Positions 53,056 through 64,000 of a DNA stretch of 64,000 nucleotides are shown one piece after another (the stretch's first letter is position 1; every line of letters begins with the position of its first letter). Below the pieces are notes generated by a model that was not told the origin of the DNA, searched no databases, and was given only the letters and a program-made list of their open reading frames with translations. The DNA lies in NCBI GenBank assembly GCA_050084515.1, contig CM114275.1, positions 26,908,001 through 26,972,000 of the forward strand, in the 5' to 3' direction. The translations under genes and the position numbers were made by a program. This DNA is from Blasia pusilla (lineage: Eukaryota > Marchantiophyta > Marchantiopsida > Blasiales).

Positions 53056-54100
53056 CTATAAATACACATAATCTCCAAGATGAAACCTCCTAACCCCTGG
53101 ACGATAACCTCCTCCACGAATGGTCACGTACCTCAATGTATCTCTATGCTGAGCAATAGCTAAGTTCTCAGAGGCCATAGGCATAACTCTACAAAAAATC
53201 TCCACCCTTTGAGAACACGCTTGTATCCACACGTCTGGATCATCAAGATCTAACACCTCCGCCACGTCATGTCGAATAGTTGCAGGTAAATCTAGCTCTC
53301 TCCCAAAGAGCAAAAATTATGGTGAAAATGACGCCAAGGATGTGTGCCAACTAAAGCGATAACCCATAGCCAACCATGGCAACTGTAGGTCCCACTCCCT
53401 CAACTGTCCTCGCTACAAGCCATACTTGCGCAATCCTCTCTTCACCGTCTGTACTACTCTCTCCACCAACCCATCCGCCTCAGGATGATCTCTGGACGTG
53501 GTGCGGTGATCTATCAGTGCCTGATCACACAAGACCTGAAACTCTCCCCTGAACTCGGTACCTTGGTCAGTCAACACCTCCGCCGGTGCACCATAGTGAC
53601 TAAGCACACGATCTAGAAATGCATAAGCTGTTCCTTTGCTTGCCTTGTCCGGTAGTGCCACCAACTCTATCCACTTGGAGAAATGCTCCACCATGACCAA
53701 CAAGTACCTGTAATGACGCCCCGTCAATGGCAAAGGTCCCGCAAAGTCTAAACTCCACCAAAAACCTAAACCCATAATTGGGAAAGGATGTAACTGCGGA
53801 GTGGGAGCATTGAAGGATGCTCGCACTCTATCACATACCATACATCTGGCCACAAACTGTTGTACCCCAGTATGCATGTCACACCACCAATACTGAATCT
53901 GGAGTAAGCTGTAAGTACGTTTCACTCCAAAATGTCTCAACTCCTCATGGGCATGTCGCACTACACGTGCTCGTTGAGAAGGATGAGGTACCACTCGTAT
54001 CCTACCATCTCCCCATACCCGCAAAATGTGAGTGCCCTCCCACCTGAACCTCTTGGCTCGCTGTAGGATCCGATCCCGCTCCCTAGCACTCACTATGCTC
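53056..54100 (-). pseudogene. M2 integrase
   Basis: The zinc-binding domain (about 53970-53830) has HAHEELRHFGVKRTYSLLQ, YWWCDM and ARCMVCDRVRA. The core (53780-53420) has WWSLDFAGPLPLTG (first Asp), VLTDQGTEFRGEF (second Asp) and DHPEADGLVERVVQT (Glu), a complete D,D,E triad, in one open frame with the RNase H. After a break near 53405 the C-terminal part continues at 53313-53056 (MLFGRELDLPATIRHDV, VRRFHLGDYVYL). The catalytic core looks unbroken, so this is the best preserved enzyme of M2. Confidence 0.9.
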
Positions 54101-54329
54101 CCTTTGACGCCAGTGCGCAAGAACTCCACAACCTCCACGTCGTCATGGATATCACGACCACTTGTTGCCTCCTCACTGACCTCTGGATCCAAAGACTCAT
54201 CATCCAACCCCACCACTGGAGTCATCACCTGTGGCTCACCTACCATAGTTAACCAACAAAGATAGGCAGATGCATGCCAACTAGGCACCATCTCCTCATC
54301 ACTCTCTCCGTGCCATCGAGCTCCTGTAT

Positions 54330-54960
54330 CATCTCTCTGACTCGGACATGGGTTACAACTCAACCCATCCGCATCTTGGTTCAGACGGCCTGGCCTATGA
54401 ACCACCTCAAACTCATACTCCTGTAGTAATAGAGCCCACCTGGCAAGCTTTCCCGTAAGCTTATCGGACTCCATCAACCACCTCAATGGCTGATCATCAA
54501 TGATAAGTGTGAAAGGGTTGCCGAATAAATAGCACCTGAAATGTGCCACGACCCACACTGCAGCCAACCACTCTCCCTTGTAAGAGCCGTACTTTGCCTC
54601 TGCAATGTTGTTCGATCGGCTGGGGTAAGCCACAATGAACTCCCTCTCCTCGTCATCCCTGTGAGTAAGCATTGCTCCTAGACCCAACATGCTCCAATCC
54701 GTATGTAATTGGAATGGGCAACCCCTAACCGATCTCTATAAAATGGGTGAGGATGTCAACCTATCCTTGAGCTCCTGAAATGCTCGCTCCTGATCATCTC
54801 CCCACAACCAAACCTGATCAAGTCTCGTCAACAAGGTCAAAGACTTTGCGATCGCACTAAAACCCTTGACATACCGTCGATGGAAGTTTTCCAGTCCAAG
54901 AAACGCTCGGACTCGACTCACATCTGTAGGGCATGGAATCTGCGCAATAGCCTCCATCTT
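54330..54960 (-). pseudogene. M2 RT connection and RNase H
   Basis: 54957-54736 reads RVRAFLGLENFHRRYVKGFS and AFQELKDRLTSSPIL, the conserved hinge before RNase H. 54690-54330 reads LGLGAMLTHRDDEEREF, AEAKYGSYKGEWLAAVWVVA, CYLFGNPFTLIIDDQPLRWL and VHRPGRLNQDADGLS, the gypsy RNase H core. A frameshift lies between them near 54720. Confidence 0.9.
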
Positions 54961-55039
54961 TGTCTGCTAAACGCCTAACCCACTCGGGTATATGGTGTGT
55001 CCAAAGAACTCAATCTGCTCCTGAAAGAATCTACACTTG

Positions 55040-55610
55040 CTGGGATGTAACTTCGATCCATGTAACTGCAATCACCAAAACACCTCCTCCAAGTGTCGCT
55101 CATGCTCCTCAATCGTGGAATTGAAGATAAGAATATCATCTATATAACATCGTATAAAATCCAAGCCAGCTAGAATCCTATCCATCACTCTCTGAAACTC
55201 TGCAGGCGCGTTCTTCAACCCAAATGGTAAGAACCGCCTCTGATACAAGAAATCTCTCTCGAACCAATCTATCCCCCAAAATGTTATCTTCTCCGTGTCC
55301 TCGAACCTGATAGGAAGTTGATGATAGCCAGCACGGAGATCTAAAGGCATCAAAGATCTTTGCATGCCCTACCCCATCAAAGATCTCCTCAAGAGTAGGC
55401 ATGGCGTACCGATCTGACCTCGTCTGTCGATTGATTGGACGGTAATCTCCACACATCCACCTATCCGTCCAATTGCCATACATATCCTTCTTTGCCGGCA
55501 TGATTGTGGTAGATGCCTACTCCCCATGTGATAACTCCACAAGTCCTGCCTCCAACAAGTCATGACTCCTGCTCTTAATCAAGGCTCACTCCATATCAGA
55601 ATACCTGTAG
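55040..55610 (-). pseudogene. M2 reverse transcriptase
   Basis: 55501 onward reads WMCGDYRPINRQTRSDRYAM and PTLEEIFDGVGHAKIFDA. After a frameshift near 55340, LDLRAGYHQLPIRFEDTEK, FLPFGLKNAPAEFQRVMDRI and FIRCYIDDILIFN follow, with the catalytic YIDD at about 55140. These are the standard Ty3/gypsy RT blocks in order. The upstream part (55563-55620) is out of frame. Confidence 0.9.
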
Positions 55611-56069
55611 GCTCGACAAAAGATCGGCGTATCACTAAGCCAACTCAATCCGTATCCCAAGATCCTTCAACGTACCCAAGTCTCTCACACTGAAGGCAAA
55701 ACAACTGGCATGCCCTCTCACAAACCTATGAACTCGCCGTCGCTCTCCTCCTATCAACTTGAGACCTATCACAGGCTCCCAAGTCTCCATCGTGACCTCA
55801 CTTGGAGAGGACGCAACCTCCGGCTTTGGTTGCTATGTAGCAACCCTAGCCATCTCCGCAACAGCCACTCCACTCTGACCTCCTACACCATGCTCCACAT
55901 CCAAAAAAATGAACATATGCTACTCTGGCCGCCTTTGCACACTTTGCTCGAACGACGTCCCAGGAAGTCCATGGGTGCCTATCTCTCCTCGTCGTGCCCC
56001 CAGCCAATGCCTGTACAGACCCTGTAGGCAATGGTCCAACTCGTGGATATGACAACATGGATGACACTC

Positions 56070-57085
56070 GCATCCGTCTCTGCTCAGCCATACCTAGGCT
56101 GACTATCCATGTGAGACAGTTGAGATTGATCGCCTGCCCCAACACCTATCTTTGGGATGCCTCAGTCATACTCGGTACCGCCGTAGTACCCGTAGCAAAC
56201 CCCATGGTGCGGTCGCGCTCATCAGCTGTAGGCTCCTCTAATGCTCGGGTCACCTCAACCCAAATCATGCTTGGCCCTCCCTGACGGAAGGCATGGGATG
56301 ATGGGAAGCTCACCAACGTAGATAAGGTTGCCCTCAACTCCCCCACCCTATTGGCCATCGCCAACGGTGGTCTATCATCCCGCGTCACCACGTGAGATCG
56401 ACGCCCTGAGCCCAAAATAGCATCCACTGTGAGATGTGGTGCTCTCTAGACTCCATCGTATGCTCGACTCAGTACCTCTGATGGTATCAAGTTTATCCAC
56501 CACAGTCGTAGACGATGGGCACGTGATCCAACTCTCACTGCATCTAGCAACATAGCAGGTCCTAACCAAGACCTCACCTGATGCACTCTCGTCATCATCC
56601 GGGCATGAATGTCTCCCAACAACGGCACATTCTCCAAAATGTATGGTGGAGAACATGTCTGACTCTCTTGCAAGTGTCGTACTACTCGCAGCATCTCCCA
56701 AAACATCCCTAACCTAGGATCCTGCAATCCAAATCCTCGGCCAGCTGATAAATGACCTTGACATGGCCATCTAGCAATCACCAAATGAATGGTGCCAACT
56801 CTATCCAAATCTTTCGCCCCCACCAAAGAGATGTTGGCGGGTAATGTATGTTGATATCCTTGTACTGTAGATACCGGCAACAACTTAGAATACCTCTGGA
56901 CCAATCTCGCCACTTGACGTAATAATACTCACCGTGCGGTCTCATCTCTCTCCACATAAAGGTACTAATGCACCCGTATGCCCGCCTGCAATACTGCAGC
57001 CAATCCGGTGCTAATCCCTCCGGAGAGATCTAACACCCTAACACCCTCCTCTAGACACTGCCACACAACGGGTGTGGTATCCAGT
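56070..57085 (-). pseudogene. M2 cytosine-C5 DNA methyltransferase domain
   Basis: A nearly complete domain of about 340 residues in Pol between protease and RT. Motif I is VLDLSGGISTGLAAVLQAG (57000-57050; Ser replaces the usual Phe). Motif IV is VIARWPCQGH (56760) with the catalytic Pro-Cys. Motif VI is YILENVPLLGD (56630) and motif VIII is RAHRLRLWW (56500). After a TAG at 56446, GRRSHVVTRDDRPPLAMANR, RATLSTLVSFPSSHAFR, MIWVEVTRALEEPTADERDR and MLGQAINLNCLTW form the target-recognition and motif IX-X part. Between motifs I and IV a frameshift lies near 56940. The enzyme would methylate cytosine in DNA using S-adenosylmethionine. Closest layout in memory: DNMT3/DRM-like enzymes of plant retrotransposons. 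Confidence 0.88.
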
Positions 57086-57600
57086 GGGGTCAACATCTCC
57101 ACTCCAGGAGCTCGATCGCCACCTAACTCTCGCTGCTCCGGGATAAAGGCGTGACTCCACGCCTGCCTCACAAGGTCGTTGGCACTCCTCTGTAGCTCTC
57201 GAGTCGTACCCCACAATGGTGAAGAGGTCTCGCCAACATGGGAAGAGACACCCGCCATGGCCTGTCTCTCCGTGGGACTATCCGCTACTGGGACATCCTC
57301 CACATGTGCGTGCCCCTCCAACAACTCTCTTGGCCAGCTAACACTACCTATGAAAGTTGCCAACGTGGTCACAAACTCGTCTCGTGATTGACCACCTCGT
57401 CTCGCAAACTGCACGGGTAACTGACTCATCCGCCCGTCACTTGACCGCCACCGTGGCCGATAAGCAACGGTCTCCTCCCAGAAGTCAAGGATGAATCCTA
57501 GGGGATATAACACTGTACTACTCCCCACCAACACATCATACGACTCAGTTGGTGTCGTAATCGCATGTGTGCGTACCATAGCAGTATCCATCGCACGCTC
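57086..57600 (-). pseudogene. M2 linker between protease and methyltransferase
   Basis: Open frame contiguous with motif I (57591-56965). It contains TAYRPRWRSSDGRMSQLP-like, GSVSWPRELLEGHAHVEDVP and AWSHAFIPEQRELGGDRAPG stretches. M1 has the same linker at 1641-2140, so it is a constant part of this element family and may belong to the methyltransferase N-terminus. No known domain seen. Confidence 0.55.
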
Positions 57601-58160
57601 TGGCTGGACTCTGACAACTATCTCCTGTCAAGTGATATACTGCATGGGTGACACGCCCCAAATCAAGGTCTGTATCTGGAAGGGACAAGTCTCAATGTCG
57701 GCCTTCCTTCCCTAACATCAAGGGCTATGCTCCAGAATCAAGTATGATGCGCTGCAGGTAGTATACTGTCCCCGTCAGACCAACCAAGCAAAATAATCCA
57801 GCTCGGTTATCCAGTAACACTACTCTAGATGTCACCACTACTCGCTCCATGGCCGGTCGAGCTGGCAAATTTACCAACTTCGCCGCCGCCGCATGCCATG
57901 ACTCTGTGGGGGTTGTCTCGAGCACCGGCTCTGAGGGCAAGTCCACCACCTCCTCAACTACCTGTGAAAAAGAAGCACTCACCTCTCCACGCTCACACAA
58001 CGTGGCGGCCAGCCGGAACACCTCAGTTGGTCCAACTCCCAATGCCGCCAACTCTATGGCGGAAAATAGCAGAGTCTGACTCACTCTGGTGGCCACCTAC
58101 AACACTATGGTCGACACTGACTCCACTCAAGCCGGCATAGGAGTTTTCACTCCAACTCCT
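57601..58160 (-). pseudogene. M2 aspartic protease region
   Basis: The frame at 58096-57725 ends with YYLQRIILDSGA, the protease active-site DSGA. The next codon is TAG where M1 has Gln (GAQPLMLGK in M1), again a C-to-T type stop, and PLMLGK follows. The upstream part (LAATLCERGE, PARPAMERVVVTSRVVLLDN) matches M1 at 2851-2400. Confidence 0.7.
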
Positions 58161-58599
58161 CATGACGTTGACATAGGTGCCTGAGCTGTAAGCACCGCTG
58201 GTCCTCGAGGTACCATCGATGGTGTGTGTGGTGCCTCCGACAATGTGAATGACTGTGGAACCCTGGCCTGGCGTCCATCGGTCTCCTCCGGTGGGTTAAT
58301 CTCAACTCCACCTCTCGATGGCTCGGTGCCTCTCGCACCACTGCAGCCACTTCAACCTGAGCTGCACTACACATAAACCCCATACTGGCAAGATCCTCAC
58401 CCGGGTCAGGGTAAGAGGTACAAGCTGGAGCCACACTAGCTGCTCGCGGCTCCGTGCTTTCCTTGAGCTGCATCATGTCATGGCAGCAATCCTCTGCTCC
58501 AACTGTTCGATGCGTGAGAGAGGTGTCGGCTCTGGTGCTCCTGCTCCATCTCCTTTGGCTGGTGGTGGTCCTCTACCACCACGTCCAGGAAGAACTCCC

Positions 58600-59470
58600 C
58601 GGCCTCCTCCAAGACGACCGCCCCTAGGCCCTCGGCCTACCTCTAGACGTGCCTCTGGACGAAGGTCAAAACACTATCCCTAGTGTGACCATATCTGTGG
58701 CAATAGTCACACAGGTACTGTGGTGGGGCCATCCTCTGGGGCTCCTAAGCAATCGGAGGCGCTCGTGGTCCTCTCCCATGTTGTGTGCAGTCTCTCTGTC
58801 TATGGGCCCCTCCACACGTCCAACAAGACAATATCGATCCCTGCTAGGCAACATATGTAGGTATGGGTCATTGCCTCATAGGCTCACGGTACCCGCCGTG
58901 ATCTCTGGGCACACTTGCCCACTCCCGTGGTACTGGTGCTCGTTGTGGCACCTATGGGATCACCGTCGCTCGTGGACTTATCGACTCTCAAGAAAATCCA
59001 GCGATCATTACTTGCTCCTCACTCATGTTGAGTTCAATACGCTTAGACAACTCAAAGACCACCTTCAATGTGGGCTTTGTTGTGTGAATCAGCACCGCAT
59101 CTCGGACTCTCCTCCGTAGTTCTCGGTCCAGAACCCCGTACCAATATTGGACTGACTGCACCTCAGTCACTCCATACGTAGCAATGATCAGCCTCCTCAT
59201 GCATGTGAATGCCTCTCTCAGACTCTCACTCGATCGTCACTGAAAATCCTGTAGACTCTTAAGCTTGTCAGTGCGTACGCCCCGGTAGCTCTTCTCCAAC
59301 TGTTGTAAGAACTCCACTGTAGGACTGAAGCTAGGAGGCCCTCTACCACCATAGGTCTCTGCCACATCGCCTGTCTCACTGCCCTCCTCTCCATTAGTCT
59401 CCATGCTGATGGTGTGGGTCTCTCTCCTCTCACCATCCTCGCCGTGCGAATCCACATCGTCATACAACAT
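58600..59470 (-). pseudogene. M2 gag, capsid and zinc knuckles
   Basis: Reads FSPTVEFLQQLEKSYRGVRT, DKLKSLQDFQ, then SESLREAFTCMRRLI, YGVTEVQSVQYWYGVLD and RELRRRVRDAVLIHTTKPTL, matching M1 gag. Knuckles: SCWTCGGAHRQRDC near 58810, and CDYCHRYGHTRDSV near 58690, where the last Cys is replaced by Val, so one zinc site is lost. Several frameshifts. Confidence 0.8.
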
Positions 59471-59580
59471 ACATTGCTGACATACCATACTCACATACAT
59501 ACATAACATAGACGAGAGCATACACAAACACAAGTGTAGCACAACTAAAATCCGTGAAAGACCTACTGTCATCCTACATT

Positions 59581-60035
59581 CAGTAGAGATTGATGCATGG
59601 AGGATGTATTGGGCTTTCACGGATTCAAGAAGCACATACAATCGAGCCAAACCCACTCCACGACGGGAGAATCCAGGTTGAAGCTTGCGGGAACCACCAT
59701 AGCCAAGAGCTCTACTCACTACCAAGGCTAACTCCCAACGCAACAGGCTCAACTCAAAGAACTAACTGTTCTTTGAGTACACTCCACACTATACCCTCCA
59801 ACCTAAGGGCGAGCCCTACTAGAAAAGTCACCCTCAAAGGAGTAACCCCCAACCCTATGTATGAAACCGCATCCCTACCTAAGCACTACGACCTTACATA
59901 AGGTATGGCCTCTACTAGCACACTATATTCTACGACATAATGCGTATGGTCATGACATCCCATCATATGCCTCGCGACCACTTGTGGACACATACCCTGG
60001 AGCCCAATACATCCTCCATGCATCGATCTCTACTG
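59581..60035. mobile_element. 455-bp segment with 35-bp terminal inverted repeats inside M2 gag
   Basis: cagtagagattgatgcatgg(59581 on) and its reverse complement (60001-60035) pair at 34 of 35 positions. A second, inner pair, aatccgtgaaag (59549) and ctttcacggatt (59614), flanks the left arm. The segment lies between gag N-terminus (ends 60046) and the rest of gag (59460), and no gag homology is read within. It looks like a MITE or a foldback insertion. Confidence 0.55.
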
Positions 60036-60045
60036 AATATAGTGA

Positions 60046-60390
60046 TCAAAACTCCATGTAGTTATCCATCGGAGGACCCTCCAAGTACTGGAACAACCCC
60101 TTCCATGCCATGAAAGGGTTGAACGGTGTCGGGGTCCATATCTCCTGGAAGTCGCACCATGTGTCGAACTCGTGGATAAAATCATCTAAGTCGATGGTGC
60201 CCACTGCACCCGAGAAACGATGCATGCCCCAATGGCCCATGTCGTCCATCTCCAGCCAAGTGATACTATCTTCGTCTGCGATCTCATCACCAGACCCAGT
60301 GTCTAGTGATGACGACCCAGCCACAGATGGATGTCCAGGTAGCTGCTCACTGGTAACCCCTCGGTATCTCACTTCACTCCGTGTCACACC
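60046..60390 (-). pseudogene. M2 gag, N-terminal part
   Basis: Open frame ending YLEGPPMDNYMEF. It contains GTIDLDDFIHEFDTWCDFQE and WTPTPFNPFMAWKGLFQYL, a tryptophan-rich helical pattern expected for the start of a retrotransposon capsid domain. M1 lacks this part because it is truncated at 4150. Confidence 0.6.
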
Positions 60391-61614
60391 ACTGCTACTG
60401 CTCGCACTACCCTGTTATTCGAACCCGGGAAGAACGCCGTGATGACAACCCTGTCTCACCCGCTCAAGCACTCAAACTCCCTGAGAGTCTCCCACACTCC
60501 TCACTAGCTCACCTATGCTAACGTCAATCCCGTGATGACACACCCGGCCTCACGCACACTCAACACTCGGGCTCACCATGAGCCTCCCGAGTGACTCACC
60601 TAACCTAGCGACACTCTCGGGTCATACATGCGACCCCTACGCGGAAACCGCGGTATATCCACCAACATGCTACACATGAAAAGAATACACTCATCACCAT
60701 CACTGCAGCCACCTAGCACCAGCTACTACCCGATACTCAGCACTCTCAATGACACACAACAAGTGCGGGAAAAGGGACTCAACTGGGTAACCTGATCACG
60801 CCCTCCAACCTACGCACTATCAACACTCACTCCTCCATGTGGTACGGCACCCTCTGCACCACGACACTCTCCTCAAATACACGTCGAACCTCCCATCAAG
60901 AGATGCAAGCTGCCCATCGGCATTACCATATACGTGCATCTCCACCTCTCGCACTCCACCGCAAATTCTCCACACAGATCACAATCTCACCATCAATCGT
61001 GAAACACCTCCCACCCAACTCCAAGAACTCTAACGTACGCCCACTCAACCACGTAGCTATGGAACCACGTCCCGCTGATGAACCATACCCAACCCACTCT
61101 TTACCACGTCGTCTGATCTACCAGGTCCGGCTCACCCACAACCTTGGAGCTTGCCTCTACTCCGTCGGTCCTACAACCACGCCATGCCCTACCACGTTCC
61201 CATCCAACCACATTCGCTGCCCAGCTATGTAGGCCGCCTACCACGTCCAACACGCCTCCCTATGCAGGGGAAAGTGGGTATAATTGCAGGGGGGTCGGGC
61301 CGTCTACGCCCATCCGAGCTTGTCTCCGCCCATCTCCACGCCCTAACTCACCTTCGGCCGCCTCCTGCTCTTTCCCGACACCCTCACTCCCGTACACCTG
61401 ACGCCCCACTACACACTACACTCGGCTGTTGTCCCCCATCAATCCGCACCAGCAAAATCTGAGAAAAATGGACAACGCTTCCGCCCACGACCTTCCGCAT
61501 GGAAAAAATGACAAACACGACGCCAACTAGCGTCTCCACGGGCTCCCCATCGAGGCAACTTGCTTGCCTACCTGCAAACAATGAATTCCCACCAGCCCCC
61601 TAGCATCTTTCTCA
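60391..61614 (-). other. M2 5' leader between LTR and gag
   Basis: About 1.2 kb of CA-rich plus-strand sequence with only short frames. It should contain the primer-binding site next to 61614, but I could not match that site to a known tRNA 3' end. It may encode additional N-terminal gag residues. Confidence 0.45.
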
Positions 61615-62097
61615 TGTAAAAATACAGAGTAGTAAAAATGGCACATCTGGCCTAAAACTCCACTCCTCAATCTACATCAGCATATCGAGCCTTGTCCACC
61701 CTACGCTATCAAGGAATCCGGACGCTAGCACCGTAGTCCTATCGCACACACATACAAGAGAGGTGCTCCAACGGCCCAACATGAGAAAGATGGCTTAGGA
61801 AATCCATCTTCCTCTCTTATATAGGGTTGGGAAGAGCCAAAAGGCTCTTCCCCTGAAAATAGCTATCCCCTTGGTAACCTACGCGCACAAGTTACTAGGG
61901 GCGGGTGACTTGGTCAACAAGTTAGCCGGTTGTGAAAGACCTCAATAGGAAAGTTGTGAAAAAAAATGTTCCTCACACAATGGACCTATCCTCAACCTCA
62001 TCCGACATTGTGGGACAAAGTTACACTCAAGATAGTTTGTTGGCTCCTACGTCCTATCCACGATAGATCTCCGCTTATCGTCTACTCAAATGTGACA
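61615..62097 (-). repeat. 5' LTR of element M2
   Basis: 483 bp. On the minus strand it starts TGTCACATTTGAG and ends TACA at 61615, giving TG...CA ends. It matches 52016-52495 at most positions. A TATA-like block is at tcttatatagggtt (61816-61829). Confidence 0.75.
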
Positions 62098-62489
62098 ATT
62101 TGCTATGATCTTTAGTTCAGTGGAACATTCTTTGCATAAGCTTTCCAACGCCACCATACTTGTCCCAAATGCATCTTGGGACTAAAAGTTATGGTCCAAA
62201 ACACAGTCAAAACCCTAAACGCTAGTCGCGTTCCAAATCCGGTTCTCACCTCTTTGGCAACCAACCTTCCTAAACTCAACTCATCTCAAGTCTTGGTTCA
62301 CATTTGATCGAGGTTTCTTGGTTGCGACTATGAATGCATGAAACGCACAAACTCTATTCATGCGTTTCGTCTCTTGGATTCTTTTAAGAGACCTCTCCAA
62401 AGCGCAACCATCCTAGCGTAAGCCAGCTAACGTGTTGATGTTCCGCTTGGCGTTCGTTTGGTTATGAGGGTTGGAAAACTCTTGAGCAA
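62098..62489. other. No gene seen; flank of M2
   Basis: AT-rich sequence without recognisable coding or repeats shared elsewhere in the window. Confidence 0.4.
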
Positions 62490-62800
62490 TGATCACACAC
62501 CAACATGGTGACTGCATCCCTTGTAGATCCTCACAGCATGCATCTCAATCATCTAGATACCACTACCAAGCTCGGATCAACCTTGCCACATAGTGTTGTG
62601 AGACTCATCATGCAATCTCATCTCTCTCTCAACATAGAGGTATTGATGCATGCGTGTGTTAACTTGCAACACCTATCACGTAACTAACCTTGTGCTAATC
62701 CCTACAAAAAGATTAAACACTATCATACCCTCCTCCAAAAAGTGCCACACATTAAGTGTGCTATATTTACAAACTTCATGATGAGCTCCAATAACTCTAA
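62490..62800 (-). mobile_element. Internally deleted M-family fragment: PHD start joined to methyltransferase motif I
   Basis: 62490-62580 (minus strand) reads LRCML and AVTMLV-type residues, matching the PHD start of M2 (52800-52890). Directly next to it, 62600-62775 reads VWHFLEEGMIVFNLFVGIST and VNTRMHQYL, matching M2 motif I (56960-57080). About 4 kb that separate these in M2 are missing. Many stops are present. It is a third methyltransferase relic in the window. Confidence 0.7.
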
Positions 62801-64000
62801 CTAGATGGATACGCAAGATGGAAGTGACGACAGAGTTGAGGTATTCATCAAAGAGATATCTTACCAAGATATCAAGTCATTGAAAAGTTGAAAAGATATA
62901 GCAGATTAACGAGACCAAATATTTAAGGAGGGTCTTGACCAATACAAGAAGATGACCAATAAAGTCATGGAGGGTTTTAGTATGAGGGTTACTTTCAAAA
63001 GGCCTTCACCTTTGAATCCCTTGGGTGGAGCGTCATGAAGTAAGGCTAAGAAGTAGAAGACGTCAGGGAAGGGTACCCCTAAATCTTCAAGGAAGGGAGT
63101 GCCCGAGGCAACTCTAGATTATTCCATACCACAACTCTTGCAAGCAAAGTTGAAGAGGAGGTTCATGTGACCACTATAGCAAAGTCAGAGATTCGAGCTC
63201 TGCTGGAGAAACTTTTCAATGAGAATTGATATTAGGTGAACTCATTTTTTTAGCCTTGATTGGTTCATATTTTTTGAGGATGTTGAGAAGATGAGAAATT
63301 ACATGATTTGCCGAAAATAGACCAGTTCCATTTAGAGAATGTGAAGAGTTTCACATTGGAGAATCCTTATGTTCATAGTGTTCCATTTTTGGTCTCGATG
63401 AATACCACTTAATGCCTAATAAAGGATGGGTGGGATATCACACATGCGGATAGATATTCTTAGAAGGGAGAGATCGATTAAGTCTCCATAACTTTGTGAT
63501 GATTTTGGAAGGGAATTTTTCCTTCCCAATTGGATTCTTGGGGATATGAAAAGTGCATAGAAGTATGTCCCACTTTTCCACTGAGCATTCAGAATTGGAT
63601 AGGTATGGGAATTGCAAGATAAAATTTTCACACAAAGTGTGAGTTAGTCCACCAAAATAAGTTGGATGACACTCTAATGAAGGAGAAGTTGAAGAAGACA
63701 ACCAAGGGAGGAGAGGCGAGGGGAGGGTTGATCAAACTCATGTACAAAATGAAGTTGAATGATTAGAGAGGACTTCAAGAAACAAAGGGTGAAGAACTCA
63801 TTGTTAAACTTCTTCAAAGACTAGTGAATAAGACCATCAACCACTAGATGTGTTTGGATGTAGAGAAGGTGAAGTCTCTTGTGAAGATTTGCATTTTTTT
63901 GTTAAGAATGTGAACTTACCAAGTTGGGAGAATTTTTTTTTTCAAGGAGCACTTTTCAAAGGAATAAAGAGTGTAAAGTTGGAAGAATTCATCATTCTTT
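62801..64000. other. No gene recognised
   Basis: Two overlapping minus-strand frames (63416-63701) and Lys/Glu-rich plus-strand sequence show no motif I recognise. It may be the remnant of another LTR element running off the window. Confidence 0.35.

Noticed and set aside
63416-63701. Minus-strand 87-codon frame as a protein-coding gene
   Set aside because: Two overlapping frames are open and neither has a motif I recognise; no splice or start evidence.

Overview
The window is repeat-dominated nuclear DNA of a eukaryote, most likely a green plant (streptophyte). I see one apparently intact spliced host gene: an F-box protein with Sel1-like repeats, resembling a plant family I know from Arabidopsis. 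Almost everything else is transposable-element sequence, much of it nested. The retroelement-encoded cytosine methyltransferase family and the hAT type would fit a seed-free plant such as a bryophyte. That placement is inference, and I do not name a species.

Layout. 1-4.1 kb: a Ty3/gypsy element on the minus strand (M1: gag, protease, cytosine-C5 methyltransferase), broken by repeat R. 4.2-8.4 kb: a copia scrap, a multi-exon CACTA-like gene (plus strand) and an AGTCAT-rich stretch. 8.5-16.8 kb: gypsy element G (minus strand) with both LTRs and a primer-binding site, interrupted by a second R and by a 1.5-kb insert. 16.8-19.9 kb: AT-rich DNA, a solo LTR and repeats. 19.9-34.4 kb: a hAT transposase gene (minus strand) split by a 12.2-kb Mutator-like element (21110-33330) with a perfect 9-bp target duplication. 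34.4-40.2 kb: unassigned DNA and a second hAT gene (plus strand). 42.2-46.6 kb: the F-box gene (minus strand). 48.8-51.2 kb: another solo LTR and a decayed LTR/PHD fragment. 52.0-62.1 kb: gypsy element M2 (minus strand), ordered LTR, gag, protease, C5 methyltransferase, RT, RNase H, integrase, PHD finger, LTR. 62.5-62.8 kb: an internally deleted relative of M2. 62.8-64 kb: unassigned.

The most interesting content is that two unrelated transposon classes carry DNA-methyltransferase genes. M1, M2 and the 62.6-kb scrap carry a C5-cytosine methyltransferase inside the gypsy polyprotein, and M2 adds a PHD-type finger after integrase, giving a possible chromatin writer plus reader. The Mutator-like element carries, besides its own SWIM-finger transposase, a second spliced gene. 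That gene appears to join a coiled coil, a ParB-like DGNHR domain and a class-beta amino-methyltransferase-like domain. More than 20 copies of a palindrome (CAACCCGTCGG, short centre, CCGACGGGTTG) are confined to this element. They lie in introns and in an array just upstream of the TATA box of the second gene, and some copies carry compensatory changes.

All these transposon genes are decayed. Most in-frame stops are of the kind produced by C-to-T change (CAG, CAA or CGA becoming stop), as expected for methylated, silenced DNA. Limits: everything was read by eye, without alignment or database search. Domain boundaries are approximate and several family calls rest on motif memory.
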